The notes: generated from the sequence alone by a model not told the origin. Positions 33,451 through 48,400 are shown, numbered from the stretch's first letter. The stretch is DNA of 64,000 bases from Membranipora membranacea (GCA_914767715.1 OU612072.1:17916001-17980000), one strand, 5' to 3'. Numbers and translations are program-made.

Positions 33451-36400
33451 CTTGCTCGGTTTGATAGCAGCTCTCCATGAAAGCGGCATCAGGCAGCATT
33501 TATTGAGCAAATATGGAGAGAGCAGTGATTCATCTACCGTCTGAACACCATTCAGAGCTATGAAAATTTGGAACAAGACCGCTTTTTATATCAACAAGTC
33601 TCAGATGATAAACATTGGTACTAGATGCAGGTGTTCCTGCATCTATCATTCTGCAATTAGCTGAGTTGAGTTTTTCGAGTTTCGAATTTCGTTTTGGAAC
33701 CACAATGATGTAGTTAATGAAAGTGATGACTTCTTCAAGTTAAATCACAATTGATTACATTTGCAATAACGAGCCATATGCATTAGACTGGGATTCAGTC
33801 CAACAATTTGAAGTTATCTACTCAGGTTGGGTGTGATGGTTTGTTGTTGTTGTTGGCCTGAATCCCAGGCTATATCTGCATTAGATACTTACAGAAGAGG
33901 ATGCTAGCAGTAAGTGTTATAAGAAGGGATACCAGACATCCACTAACTGATACCCAGTTATAAGACTGATCAAATAACGCCAGTCCTCCAGTTCTGTAAT
34001 CAGACGAAGAAATTCTTACTTAGTATTGGGATCCATTTATTTGGTTTTCCACTACTCCTGATTTACAAGATCAATGCTGATCCAGGGGGTCTTTCAATTA
34101 GAAACAGCCAAAATCGCAGTCTGATTGCTCACTCCAGTGAGCGAGCGACACTTGCTAGGCTCTCGCTTTCGAATCGCTCAGTCATTGATGGCACAACATA
34201 CATTCTGAGTGAGCGATTCGGGAACGCATTGTCTATTTGAAAGTCCAAGCGAGTGATAATTTTGAGTGATGTTATAGTGATAACTTGCTTTAGTAAAGTA
34301 ATTGGCTGTTGCTGTTTGCTAAGAAACAGAAGATTGGGCCGCCCCTAAAGAGGGACGCAAGGTGCCCTAATCCTCATACTGAAAATGTGATACATTCTAG
34401 AAAACTAGAATGCATCCTAGAGGTGAGGCCATAGAGGACCTCCTAATCATAAGTGTGCAGCAAGCTGCCAAAACTGAACTGGCACTAATCGGCCATTGGC
34501 AGTGACACTTTGATCTTAGCCAATATGTCTGTTATCATGTATTATTTTCCTTCTTTTCGGTAATGACCATGATGAGAAACGCCTATACTCATTTAGCCTA
34601 TCTGATGGGTTGTGTGATCCCACCAACAAAGCCTATCAAACAACGCTAACCTTCATTATAGCAAAGGGATGGTTCAAAGAAGACCCCCCTGGTCAACAGT
34701 GTCTATTTTCAACTTTTACCTACCCAACCTAGCCTATGTGTTGGCTCTGATTGGCTGGTAGGAGGGAGACAACCAATCGGATCAGAGCCAACATATTGGT
34801 TCTACCATAGACATATTAATAATATTAGAAAGTCTATGGTTATCCTAACCCTAATGACACCGACCTGTAAAATGGATGTGGATCAAAAGCTACCGGATCA
34901 AACACTGGCGATGTGATATTAGCTAGCAAACTGCTGTCTGTAATGTTACAGCCTGCTGTAGTAGTCGGGTATTTACTCTGATACGGCTTAGCTATTATAC
35001 CTCCCACTCCTAACACAGCGCCGTATACTGTATGAAACAGAATTAAAACAATCAGCTTTTTTGCAGTCTGGGAATGCATATACTTGGATAAAGAATGTTG
35101 AAATCCAAGATCAATCGAAACTACTAACATGTGTCTAAATTTTGAAACCATATGCAGATAAGATGCAACCAAGTGAACGCCCTCAGCTCATATGGAGTAA
35201 CAGAAGACAACTGCTAATTACAAACCTAAAATTAAGAATTTTACTGCGGCTTATTTTTCTTGACAATACCAGCCAAACCAAGCCCTATAATTTATTAGTT
35301 TTTCCATCATACAATGTTAAAACTTGTGAGTTAGATATGCACATACCTGCGCCACATATAAATCCAATAAAAGCTCCTCTTGTGTTGGTTACTGGGACGT
35401 AAATCGCTGCAATAAACAGGCCTACCATCGGCCCGCCAAACATACCTGCGAATACTATAGTTGCCTGTAATAGAGGCAAAGATTAGTTAGTTTTGTTGTA
35501 TCCTTGGTGGTGAATCGAGCTCTGACACACACAGCATAGTTACAAAGATCTAAATTATTGCTGAAACTGAACTTTTTCGTGGAAAACATATTGTAACAGT
35601 CTTATGCGCAAAACAGCAGCTTATGGTGCATGGCAAGTGGTTAAGTGCATTGTTCAAACTTACGGAAATGATTCCTTTGCCAGCAAACTTGATAAGGACC
35701 ACAAGTAAGAGAGCCACTATCCCCAAAGAGAATGCTATGACCTTAGATACAACTGTTGCTTTCTTGTCAGATATTCCTGGCTGACATGGCCTCACGAAAT
35801 CCTCAAGTATAATGAGGGCTCCAGAATTCAGCAAAGAACTTATTGTGCTAGAACAAAAGACATACAGCTATACTATGACCAATTAAAAATCTACCTAAAT
35901 TTTACCAGTCTTTGAAATGCACCCTCCTCTACTGATTAGGTATTAGATGTGGACAAAATTGTTGAAGATGTTCTAATGCCGAACATTCCTTGATGATACA
36001 CCTGCCTTCATTCTTGCCATTGTGTTTTGTCTTTGGTTCAGGTGTTTGTTGAGCGGTTGGGTGGATGGGTACAAAACTGGTCAACTGGTATGAGTCGGAG
36101 GGTGGAAAACTAATGTGTTAGCTCTGATTGGAGCGACCATCAACCAACCAGAGCCAGCATATTGGCTACGGCTGGTCAGCTAGAGTTGAGTGATTCTCAG
36201 GCTTTGATAACTTGGATGACTTAACAATACATACAACGTAATCACAAAGTCATCCCTCATTAATTCAAGAGGAAACATCACCTGCTCTGGGATGACCACT
36301 AAGCAGCAGTACGGAAATGGTGTGTCTGTTATCTCATTGGTTATTACCTGAGAGAAGCGCTGAATATAGCTGACAGGAGAAGGCCAGGAACTCCAGGTAG

Positions 36401-39400
36401 ATGTCCAAATAACCTCATCACATATAAAGGGTAAAGCTATAACAAATTTATAAATATGTATATTTATATATATCAAAATTTAGCACAAACACAAATAATA
36501 TATCCATGTAGTTATAGTTATATCCTAAACAAGACATCTTAGAGACATCTCAGGAAGACTAATCATCGGGATAAAGCCATGCAAACTTTCAATACTGGTG
36601 TGGATTTTTGATAAAAAAAAAGAGAAATTGATCATACCTCCATCCCTGTTTCATATAGGAATAAAAATATGATCTGTTTTAACAACTGAGAGTGACTCTT
36701 ATTGTACAATCACCCTAGACTTGTCACACGGCTACTCCTCAAACAAAAGAATTAGCCGTGTGACAAGTCTACAATCACACTGTAAAAAGTAAGCTGCTTT
36801 GAAAACCAATTTGAAAGTAGGACATAGATGGCGGGACCTATTTCGTAGTGTCACAAATTCCAGGATTCTTTGCTTGCTCATAATCAATTTAGTTGTTGAT
36901 ATCACCCAGAGTTTATTTACCTGTCATCACGTCATAGCTGTCAGATTTCATAGACAAGCTTTAAATAGTTGCACTGAGGTCAGATTACTAATTGCTAGTG
37001 CGAACTGTTAGTCTTTGAAGGTCTAATCACACATTTCAAGTTCCTATAGGTAAATATCACATTCCATACATGTCAATGACCGGTGGTCTAAGTGGAATTA
37101 TTTCTTCTTGAGGACTCCACGTTCTGGGCAAAAATCGCTCAACACTTTTTTAAATCTAAATCTAAATTAACATTATAATTATGCAGAATAGTATCTGGTC
37201 AAAAAGAGACATTTTAGTTTTTGCACAGAATCCAGTGGGAGCTGTTCACTGAACGTTCCCGTAATATGTCTAACATCTATTATTCTTGTGTAGGCATATT
37301 CTCATGGGTCCAGAAAGGGGCTTAAATACCAAATAAAGTTCATATCATGACTATTAATTACTAATAATATTATTATAAATTTATATATAAATACATAATG
37401 TATATAAATGAAGAGTAGAAGGTCTCACAAACCTGATCTGATAAAGATATTTCTTTGGTCTTCAGAGGATCACATGTCTTGAAGTAACTGAAGATTGAAA
37501 TTCCTATGAGAACACCGATAGTCTGGAACATCCACACCCCTAAGAATGTCATAACATAGGCTCTGAAATTAGAAATATTAGTTGACTACTAAATATAACA
37601 CATATATTACATCAACGATCATCCAAATATGTTCTCCCTGATGTGCCAAAAAACCCCAAAAGTCAAGGAAATAAAACTCAATTCAATGAAAACAAATGGT
37701 TTGACAATGCAAATTTAAATGTTTGTACGAAAGTCGCCCATTCCATCTGTTGCTAAATTTTGAGCGTGATATGACCATAGATATTTCAGATCAGGTGAGC
37801 CATCAAATGAGATGACCAGCCTATAATTGCAGCATGAATGGCAGCTGAAATTCTTATCAGTTGATATATTTGTTAGACCTATGGCACATGACACATGAAT
37901 TTGAACATTTGACATATAAATAAGACATTGTATATTCAGGGCCATAGTTAAGAATTAATGGTAGGGGAGGCAAAAGTCCCAGACTTGTCCGAAGCATCGC
38001 CAGGAGGGGTGCTGTAAGCTCCCCCTCATCGATTTAAGGCATATAAATAGCAATGGAAATTGCAGTGCAGCAAATTCTGACATGGATTATTCAATTATAT
38101 CATTTTAGACCACTCTATTGAGTATTGTAGGGGAGGCAGAGCGTCCCTGCCTCCCCTAGAACTACGGGCCTGAATTTGACATCAGACTTACATGGTTTTG
38201 TGTGATTTGGAGCGGAGAGAGAGGTATCTCTGTACGGAACTTTGGTTACACCCATAAAAGTTAGTGAAGGCAAGAATGCCGTTGAGGAAACAGGCCCAGA
38301 AAGTCATACGTGTTCTTGGGTCAAAATCCATCACTCTCAACCTAACAAAGACAGAAACCATCGGTTATAATTTATCGTGACATTTGTTCCCGAATACAGA
38401 CATTGATTACAAGATAAATCCAATAACAATCCTAATAACGGCATTACATCCAAGTTGTTGAGCTCAACACCATGATACCTCTAACAGCAGCAGTGTTGTT
38501 CAGCAGACAGTTGTAAAGAAATGTTGGTGAAAATTGCAAGGTTCAGTCATGCACCTAATTCCGAAGAATAAGTCACGATATAAGATGTACCTGGTCGCAA
38601 TGCTTGCGCCAGTTTTGCTCTCAGTTTCTAGGCAGGTCGGAGCACACCTGGGGATCCAACAAGTCACAGCAGCCAGTGGACTGCAGTGGGTTTCAAACCC
38701 ACAACCTTCAACAATTGCATGCTGAAGTTCGGCGCTCTAACCAACTGAGCCACCTCCTACTCCTACTGTGGTTATAGCAATGAACTAAGACAAAATCAGA
38801 AAACCTTTTCCCAGAGATAATTTTGAATCTCTTGGTGCAAAATTGGGACAATTTGGTCCAATTAATAGTATCTGTGATCTTACTCGATGAAATCAAGGCG
38901 CCCGCTGAGTTTTGCTGCATCCCATATTCCACCGAATCCCCCCTGTACATATGTGCCGTAAATCAAAACCAGAAACAAGCCGATAGCCATCACTATCAGC
39001 TGGAATGCATCCGTCCACAGCACTGCCTTCAGGCCTCCCTGAAATATTGTCATGACAAAGAACAGAGATGAATTGAGAGATGCGGATCTTACAATGCAGC
39101 ACAAGAGAGGAACAATTCAGGCTCATTGGTAAAGGGGGGGGGGTAGGGTCGGTTTAACAGAGGTGAATTGACCAGGAGATGACCATGCGTTTTTAAACGG
39201 CCAGTTAAACCCTAGGTCAAGTATGAGCCATGCTTGACTTTAGAGTTGCCCGTTTTGAGCCGTAGGCAACTCACCAGTAGAATAGGCAGTTTTCTGCACG
39301 CTAATTTGAGCCTCTATTTGGAGTTGTCCTCTCTCCAGTTTGCTACTTTTTAACCCACGAAGCGTAGGAAAAAGAAGCTGAAAAGTCTTGAAAACCACTT

Positions 39401-42400
39401 ATAATAGAATAAACATTTTATTCAGAATCTGCACCATTGAAAAACATATGAACACAGTTTGGGAAATAATTTTGTTATTCGGATAGTCATTTATATCAAT
39501 TTCTGCCTGTTTACCGACAATCTCAGGAAATTGTTCATGAATTTTGTCACTAGAACTGAGATTTATCAGCCTTCAAGCCATGGTGCAGATTCTGAATCAA
39601 GACACATTTTTATCCTGTTATAAGCGGTTATTAAGATAACCCTCTTTTCAGCTCCTTTTTCCTATTCATGACTCTCACAAGATATATCGATTTCAAGCTC
39701 CAACACAACTAGAAATCTGGTCAGCTAGACACTGAGGATAAAATAAAAAAACTGTGAGATCCACAAAGATGAAAACTTTACTATAACTACTATTAACGGG
39801 GGGGGGGGGGGGGATATTGGAGAGGAGTCTTGAGAGGCTCAGACTAATATTTATATGTTTCTGTTGATAACTGACCAGTGTAGTGTAGAGCATAGATATG
39901 AGGGTTATAGTAAGTATTGATGTCCATATATCCAGTCCTGTCACTGTCAAAAAGAAAAACAAATAGGTCAAGCTGCTCTTTATAGTTTAGGAGCAGGAAT
40001 AAAGAACTAATAGTCATCTTGGCAGCACCACTGAACTCTAGTACAATTCTGCAGTAGCACATATACACACAGGAAACAATATTCTGGCTGATAAGGTCCC
40101 CCTAGGCTTATGTGGTCGATAAATATGAAGTAAATGTCTATGTACATCAACATTCATTCTCAAATATCTCTTTCCCTAATTTTTTCTTCTATTTTCTGCT
40201 TCTATTTTCTTCTTCTATTTTGTAGTTCTAATCCGCATCATTTTGAGCTTTGAATTTTTCTTTGTTTCATAGGTAAATAAATAAGAACAAGTTGATTCCC
40301 CCGAATTATCCCAGTTAAAATGTGAAAAGCATGTAGTATATAGATTAGAACTACATAAAAGGAGATAACTTCTCATATGATGTCCAAAAACACAAGGCTA
40401 CTCCCAAAACAAAAAAAGTAGCCGCATGGTAATTGCGGCCACCTTGCTCAAAATCCTCGCTCATATGGCCTTCGATTAGGCAAATTTGTTCACTAAATCA
40501 ATCACTCAGTATTTATATGGTTTTTTCAATAAGAACAAGACCCCTCTCATTCGGCTAGGGGGATCAGAAAGTGATTTTAGCAGTGTTATATCTGTAAAAT
40601 AGCATTATTGGTTTCCTAAATGTAACCACATTGACATTTTAATTACACTGGTCGGGGATGAGATAAATTGCTATGATAACCATTCAATTTCAATCAAAGA
40701 CCAGGCACCCAGCATTTCTAACTAATAGATGATTCATCATTAAGCCTGGTACCCATCAACTGCATAACTGTCCCAGGAGCTCATCTGCGATCATGCACGA
40801 CCACTTGTGCATTGCTGTGATTGGTGGGTACAAAATACACAGAGATCGTGCGTTTACAAATACCTTCGCACGAAAGTAGAATCGATTCTACTTTCGTGGG
40901 AGTTTATTGCGAGTTGTGCGCTCCTACGATGACCTATGATTGGTGGGTACCACTGATCTGTGAATTCACAGGTCTATCTTTGATATTTCTCCCTCCTGTT
41001 CAAGAGACTCAATGTCAAGGACAACTTTCATTCTCCAAATTTTACTGACAGGTGACAGACATTTTCCTGGCAATAAATTATTTAGTTTAAGCTATCCACA
41101 ACTACAGTAATGGATAATGACATAGCCTTCATGGATACAGTAAGGGAGTATCCCTGCCTGTATGACACTAGTCGGAAGAGTTATAAGAATAAAAAGACAA
41201 CTAAAGCTAATGCTCTAGCAGAAATTGGAGCAAAATTTGATTCAACAAAAGAGGAGGTGGAAAACAGGTTTGTCTCACTAGCTTTTATTGACTACTGCTC
41301 ACTTGTCAGCTAAGATTGATTGATCCTGCTAATGCATGATCTGCTAACTTTGGCACAAAGTCTGACACACAGTGACTCATGGCTGAAACTCATGAACTAT
41401 CTCCCCTTGTTATTGCAAAGTGCTGTAGCACATTTTTATTATTATACTCGGAGATTTATTAGAAAAGAAGATTGATGGGTGGCTGCACAACTAGATAGGA
41501 GCTGTCTGTGGTTTGTGTCAGTCCCAAAATGATGATTGTTTTTGATTGTTTCATGCTTCAAAGCTTTTTTTGTAAGAAGAAATATCGTACTAAACTGGCC
41601 TAAACTACACCAAATAAGCTGATGCAAAGGCATATTCCTACTGATTTGCAATGGTTAGATTGCCGTTCTAATGGTTGTGTCTATTTGCAACAGATTAAAT
41701 ATGAAGTATACAATATGCGTGTGTGCCCAATGAACCCGAGGCTTCATTTGGTGTTTGGCTCCACAACTTTTCCTTGGCTTTCTTGTATAGGTCTGGGCTG
41801 CTTTTTTTGTTTGGCAACTTCACGTAAATGACAGTTCTTAGTAGTCCTATATGGAAACTGTCGATAAAATTCTTTACTGCCTTACTGATTGTCCAGGTCT
41901 CAACGCTATTATATAACAATATACTTGCAACATAGACATTGGAAGCTCTTAGGTTGATCTCTACGCTGATTTTCTTATCGTTAGGTATAATATGTTTGAG
42001 CTTTTTAATAGCTTCGTTTGCAAGCCTCGTTATATGACTTACATTCGCCTAACTAACCAGTTATACTGGGAGACCTATCAATTACCTGTGTTTTATGTTG
42101 CTTTGTTTTAGACTAAAGACGTTTCGCACCAGAGTGGGGCGCTACCTGCGGGAAGCTAGGCCATCAGGAAGTGGAGCGGACAGTTTCACTCCTAACGCTG
42201 AGTATAAACCGTTTGCTTGGTTATTCAGCTTCATTAAAACAAGGACGACAAAAACTAATCTGGTCAGTCAGGAATCTAGCGAAGATGAATCTGAAATCGC
42301 TGTTTCAGGTAAACTACTAAAGTTTTGCTTATCTCACTCATAATAGATGTCTGGAGCGAAGCTTTTCAGGTTTTATCTTAGTCTATCCTAATTTGGTGTT

Positions 42401-45400
42401 TCTGAAATGTCACAGAATAGCTGTAACTTTCTGTTAACTGATTTATAACTTGGATTGTCTCTCGTTTAACCCTAGCCAACAAAACTGTCCATAATTTACC
42501 ATTCTTATCACTTACCTAATCAGCAACTATTAGCTGCCTCAGTTTAATTTTGTGAAGTTATCTTTATCAAAGCTATATGGTACTCATTTCTTACAGACGA
42601 AGTTTCCACACTTGCTGAAGATGTGACCCCCAGTATATCAGCCAGTACACCAGCCACTACACCAGCCACTACTTCTGCTGCAGGTATTTTTTGTAATTGC
42701 AGTTCAACATCTATTTTATTAGTGGTTGTGTCATCCTGTGGGATTTATATCATGTTACTTAATCTTGATTTCAATTTGGTATGCAAAACAGTGTAAATGA
42801 TGACGAATTTCATAATGTTTATGGTATATCCACTAAAATAATGATTCTTTGCCCGGCCTACTAATCCCAAGCTATTGCCTATCCCTCAATCCAGCATTAT
42901 TAAACTAGATGATCTATTGGAATATTGTACTTGTAGCTAGGGCGGAAAATGTCACAGACTCTCGTCCATGGGCTAAACGGAAGAAAAAGGAAGAAAACTC
43001 CAAGTCACGCAAGCTAGATCTAGATGATGTTGATAAGATGCTGATAAAGAAACTTAATGAAGAAAATGATGATGATGCAGTGATGCTGTTCCTCCGTAGC
43101 ATGGCTCCTAAGATAAGGGAGGTACCACTAGAACAACAAATGTTGCTCCAAATGGAAATCATGCAGCTGATAAACAACTATGTCGTAAACAAAGCCAAAC
43201 CTCAGTTACCATCACAACCACCAAACTATACCAATTTCCAGTGGCATCCCCCGAACCCTTTAGCCCCGCAGCAATATCCGGCTAATAATTCAATCCAGCA
43301 GCATAATATGATGGCACCAGTACCACCTCAGCAGTATTCCATGAACCCTCAAGTCCAAAATCAGCTTTCCACAAACAATATTGCTCCACAACAAATGTCC
43401 ACAAACAATCCCACTATGCTTAACTTGTAAATTACTCCTGGTATTATTCATCCATCTGGGCTGATCTCTGTAAGTTCTGCATGAAGTTTATTTTATTTAT
43501 GTTTTCATACGTTTACCTTGTTTTGCAGTTTATTTGCATCAATAATCTTTTTTGTTATCTGTTTCTTGCACAAGCTGTGCAGATAAATCAAAATTTAGCA
43601 GCATGATATGATGACGCCATTACCAGAACAGCATTATTGGTTCCTCTCCGTTGATCTCAGTAGCTTCTGCATAATGTATATGCTCACTTTGTATTATATG
43701 CAACTTTTTTTTTAGTTTTTTAGTTTTACAGTTTATTTCCATTAATAATGTTTTTTGTTATTTGTTTCTTGCACAAGCTGTGCAGATAAATCCAAATTTA
43801 GCAGCATAATATGATGATGCCATTACCAGAACAGCATTATTGGTTCCTCTTCGTTGATCTCAGTAGCTTCTGCATAATTTATATGCTCACTTTGTTTTAT
43901 ATGCGACTCTTTTTTAAGTTTTACAGTTTATTTCGATAAATAATGTTTTTTGTTATTTGTTTCTTGCACAGGTTGTGCAAATAAAATTATATTGTACAAA
44001 AATATAAAAAAAAATAAAAAATCAGTTTACAAAACTTTTATCTACACAGCAACACGGCCACTGTCACGGATATATTCTACTTGCCATGCTAAAGATCCTT
44101 CATGGCTGTTCACATATAGACAAAACCGGTCTCTCACTGTTTTTGGATTGAGGCCGCTGAAGTTTGACCCCTGATTTGTCAAGCTTCCAAAGGCTTGATT
44201 AGATATACAGGCTCTCCATCCGCCATGAATCAGTTGACCACTTGAATCATAGGAGTCAGCAAATCCTGTGGGTAAATACTTGGCATTGTCTGTGCTCAAT
44301 AGATAGTTGTGCAAACAGCAGCAGGCTTGCACTATATTATCGATGAGATCGAGATTGGCACATATAGGTCTTCTGAATATCTGCCATCTTGCTGACAGAA
44401 TACCGAAAGCGTTCTCAATGCATCTACGAGCACGAGATAAACGGTAGTTATATATACGTTGAGACTCTGAAAGATTGCTACCTGGATACGGCTTCATAAG
44501 CCAGTTCTTAAGGGGAAATATTTCATCCCCAATTAATACATATGGTAAGTCGAAGCCGTTAACAGGTGATTGCGGAGGTATTTTTGCATCTCCAGATTCG
44601 AGAAGTTGATAGAGATTTGTTCTGTTAAATACAGCTGCATCGTTGTCTCTACCATACGAGCCAACATCTACGAAGATAAATCTGTATTTAGCATCGCATG
44701 TTGCCATAAGGTTAGTCGAGTAAAAACCTTTATAATTTCTGAAGTCTGAACCACCTAGTTTTGGGCACTGGATGTTGATATGCTTTCCATCCAATGCTCC
44801 TATAACATGTGGCAAGTTCCATTCTTGAAAGTACTCATCAGCAATAGCCTTCCATTCCGCTTCAGTCCTGGGATGAGTGAGGTAAGTTTCATTCAACGCA
44901 TTCCAGATGGCAGTGCAGCCCTCACGCACAATCCTCGATGCACTTGTTCGCCCAACCTGAAACAACAAAGAGCCCACTATCTTACGGGTATATTAAAATC
45001 TGATCTGCTACAAGATAAATCATTGTGTAAAAAATTTAAATTGCTATAATATCAAAAATATGAGCAAAAGTTTGATCATATTTTTACCATGCCCTATATT
45101 AACATATTAAAAGCCACTGAAAGCAAAGAAAGCGTAGCCCTAACCACAAGCCTTGCTCGTTTTGACTAGGGCGCTTTTCACTAACCCCAAACACATGTTA
45201 GGAACTAAGTACAGTCGGACAGGGAAGAGCTCACTCATATTTTAATCATGCCTGACATCAACATCTAAAAAGCCACTGAAAGCAATAGGACAGGAAAGAA
45301 ATAGTTGTATGAGCAAATAGTTTTGATTCATAGTATATTAACAGCTCTGCCTGTCTGCACGTAGCTGGTAAAAATAACATATCGCTGCCTTCTGACCCAC

Positions 45401-48400
45401 CATGATAATTTAACAGCAAAGGGACACTTGTTTTAAATACCGTGTACTCATATTTCTACTGTAACCCTTTGCTAGTATGTGGGATGTAAAGGTCGTATAC
45501 AGTTTATCATCCTCCTGGATGTATTTTTGGAGTACACATCAACACTTACCACAAAGTTGAAACTCTCTGATGCCTGCGTGTTTCCTGTCGCCAGGTAGCG
45601 AAGGGTTATAGCAAGGCGTTGCTTTGGGCAGATTACTTCTCTGTTCCAGCAACGCTTAGTCAGATATGGCCGTGTCAACTCTGCCAGGTGCTCGAATCTC
45701 TCTGGTGACATTCGAAGAAATCTACAACAATACCGGGTTTGTTCACAACTTAGAATGGGAAAGGCCTGCAGAAGTCTTTGAAAAAAGTGACTAGGTACAT
45801 GGTTTAAGGGCCAATTGCTAGTGTTAGATAGCACTAATCTCTCTAGGCCTATAATGTTGATTCACCAAGATGTCAACCATACTAGTGGACGAGCCCTGCA
45901 CTCTTGACCTATTATTATTATTCTAACTTACTTATCAAATAATCAACAAATATTTGTAGCATACGCCACACAAACATATACACTGCAGTAGAAGAAGCTA
46001 AGCAATTGCCACTTTTACATGGAGGCAAAGTCCAAGGCCACATAAACAGTGTTGTTATTCAATACCATTGTAGAATAGTGTAATGAATGTGTCAAAATAT
46101 AATTCTTACCTGAAATACCACTCACGGTCATTATTTCTCATGTTTTCCATGATTGTATGGAATTGGCCATGTTGATTTCTATTAAGCAGTGTTGGCCTCA
46201 CCCACCACCTCCTACACTGTTTCTCAGCCTCCATTCTTCTTCTCTTGACCCTCCTCCTCAGAAGTGTAATGAGTAGTAGTCTCTTGTTGATAGCTGCCAT
46301 TATGATTATAGTACTTGTATTCTAAACAAATGTATGAATGAACTGTGTGACTGCTATCAACAAAAGGAAGTTTTATTCACTATTTGTTCCTCACACACCA
46401 GAGAGAGAGATAGAAAACTTACTAAGAAAACCTTAAAGTTTGCTAAAGGTTTTCCTGATTTGGTAAAAGATGTTCCTGCGACAGTTGTGCGTTTTGATGG
46501 GTACCTAAATTGTGTGAAATATGTTGTGCTGCATTTTGTGGTACCCACAAATTCTTTAATGATTGCCAGTGCAAAATCTTAGAAATTCCTGAGATTAAAA
46601 AAGCACATTGGTGGGTACAAGGCTTAATGTATTTTTGCCACATCTTTTTAACTGTCAGTTGTGAACGTGGAATAGAGAAGAATAGAAGCATTAACAACAG
46701 CTCGCTCTTTCCATTATTTCCATCTCACCATCTTACGATCCAACTCACAAAGCACTCTCCCACGTTACTTACGAGATCTTAAAACACAACTTGACATACA
46801 TGAAGAGCACTTTGGCACTATAATAACACCCCACAGATATCTACATACACGCTAAATTCCTTATAACAGCAGGAGTTAGAGACAAGGAGATGCAACAAAA
46901 ATAGCCTCAGTCCCTTTCTGAAAATATTGCATTCTGCCACAGTATCTCCCCATCATTAATTTAATGTGGAAATGAGGCTATATGAATGTTGTCTCATAAA
47001 AAAAGTTTTAGCTAATAATGATGTAATTTATAATTACAGTTTACCATTGAATAAATATGTCCCTAACTCCTTGCTCTGACACACCCCCAATCTTACCTGC
47101 AGCTATGGATATAGCAGGTCCATATATTACCAAGGCTGCATACATCATCTACCAACACAAAGGGGATAAAGCAATGTATTATGGATAAAACACAAGGTAC
47201 AATACAAAAGAAATTCAGATATGGTCAAACAACATACAGACAACTAAACACCACAACGGTGATCATCTAGATTCCAGGTTCAGGTATTATCATTTTATTA
47301 CAAGGCAATCAAAATTGCACCATAAAAAAAGAGCCATGGTTAATTTGTCAATAAAAAATCGTTCGATCAGTGAGGTTTACTTATAACTGGCCATCAGAAC
47401 ATAAAAACTGTTGAACAATGGATATGACCCTATTTTACCTTTCCCTCGTACCGGTCATTGGCCATTAATAGTGATCTATGTACCTTCGGTTTACAGTTGA
47501 GAAACATTATGTGCTCATTATAAATCACTAAAAATGTTTAAATTGGCTAGGTAGATTTAATTCTAGCCATTTTTCCTAAACACATCCTGCAACTAAATTT
47601 AAGTGCTTTTGCAGAAAACAGCTTTAAAGCTATAGTACAGCTTAGGTAAAAAAATATTGCAAATCACATGCTGATTAACATATTTTTCAAAGATTTTTCC
47701 CAAATTCAGAAAAACCATGCTCTCACAATCGAGCATCTTATACACATTAATAATGTTATAGAGCGATAAAGAGAGGCCAACTTTGCGGTTGAGAAAAGTA
47801 GAGGAGAAATTTCTGCGTTCATGAGCAATTTAGAAGGTTGCTACAGTGCTTTTAATAGCCTGAGACCTTCAATAATATGATACCAAATATTTAAAGGCGC
47901 AACTATAGCTTTAAAGAAACAATACCATTGATATGAGAGAAGTCACCACGACCACCATCTTCAGAGGTCTACCAAACCTGAGCTCTATATACTACAAAAT
48001 ACATAAAAATGGACACAAGTTGATCACATATATTTATTGAAGGCTATTCTTGCGTCAACCGCTTTGAAGCCCTGCAATAATGGGTAGATGTATCACTGTT
48101 ACATTGATTTGACAGCAGCCACTCATGATTATGATGAAAGATGGAATGATTTTGATGTTTCCTTTGGTAGTCAAAATGACACTCCTTGGCATTAAATTCT
48201 GCACTCAAATAGGTCGAGAAAGCTAACAATATTATGATTCTATCAAGTTGAACAAGTTATCAGAACATCAACCAGGAAAGGAAGATACGTTATGAAGCCA
48301 GTTTATTGTATTGAAGCAAACTTGATGATAAAATCGTGTACCCAACCCCTTAGTCAACATCAAGTCTGTATTCTTGTTCATGGCCAGTCAGCCAGCCAGC

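Larger units (their letters stand above)
40744..46623. mobile_element. Complete PIF/Harbinger DNA transposon, about 5.9 kb
   Basis: Terminal inverted repeats GCCTGGTACCCATCAA (40744-40759) and, reverse complemented, GCCTTGTACCCACCAA (46608-46623), 14 of 16 identical. Both ends abut TTAA (40740-40743 and 46624-46627), which contains the TTA/TAA 3-bp duplication typical of PIF/Harbinger. It carries the two genes expected of the superfamily: a DNA-binding MADF-BESS protein (+) and a DDE transposase (-), convergently arranged and both with open, phased exons. Inserted in the SLC5 intron between exons 4 and 5. Subterminal TTGGTGGGTAC motifs repeat inside the left end. Confidence 0.88.

Noticed and set aside
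38663-38757. Functional tRNA gene
   Set aside because: A and B boxes are good, but the cloverleaf is poor and the following body is shared with another locus, so it is a SINE.
40740-46627. piggyBac element, because of the TTAA flanks
   Set aside because: The transposase is clearly PIF/Harbinger with a MADF partner; TTAA arises from a 3-bp TTA/TAA duplication next to one matching base.
48044-48229. Candidate missing SLC5 exon (contains YLSAEFNAK)
   Set aside because: The true YIELRFG exon was found at 47926-47991 with correct splice sites and phase.
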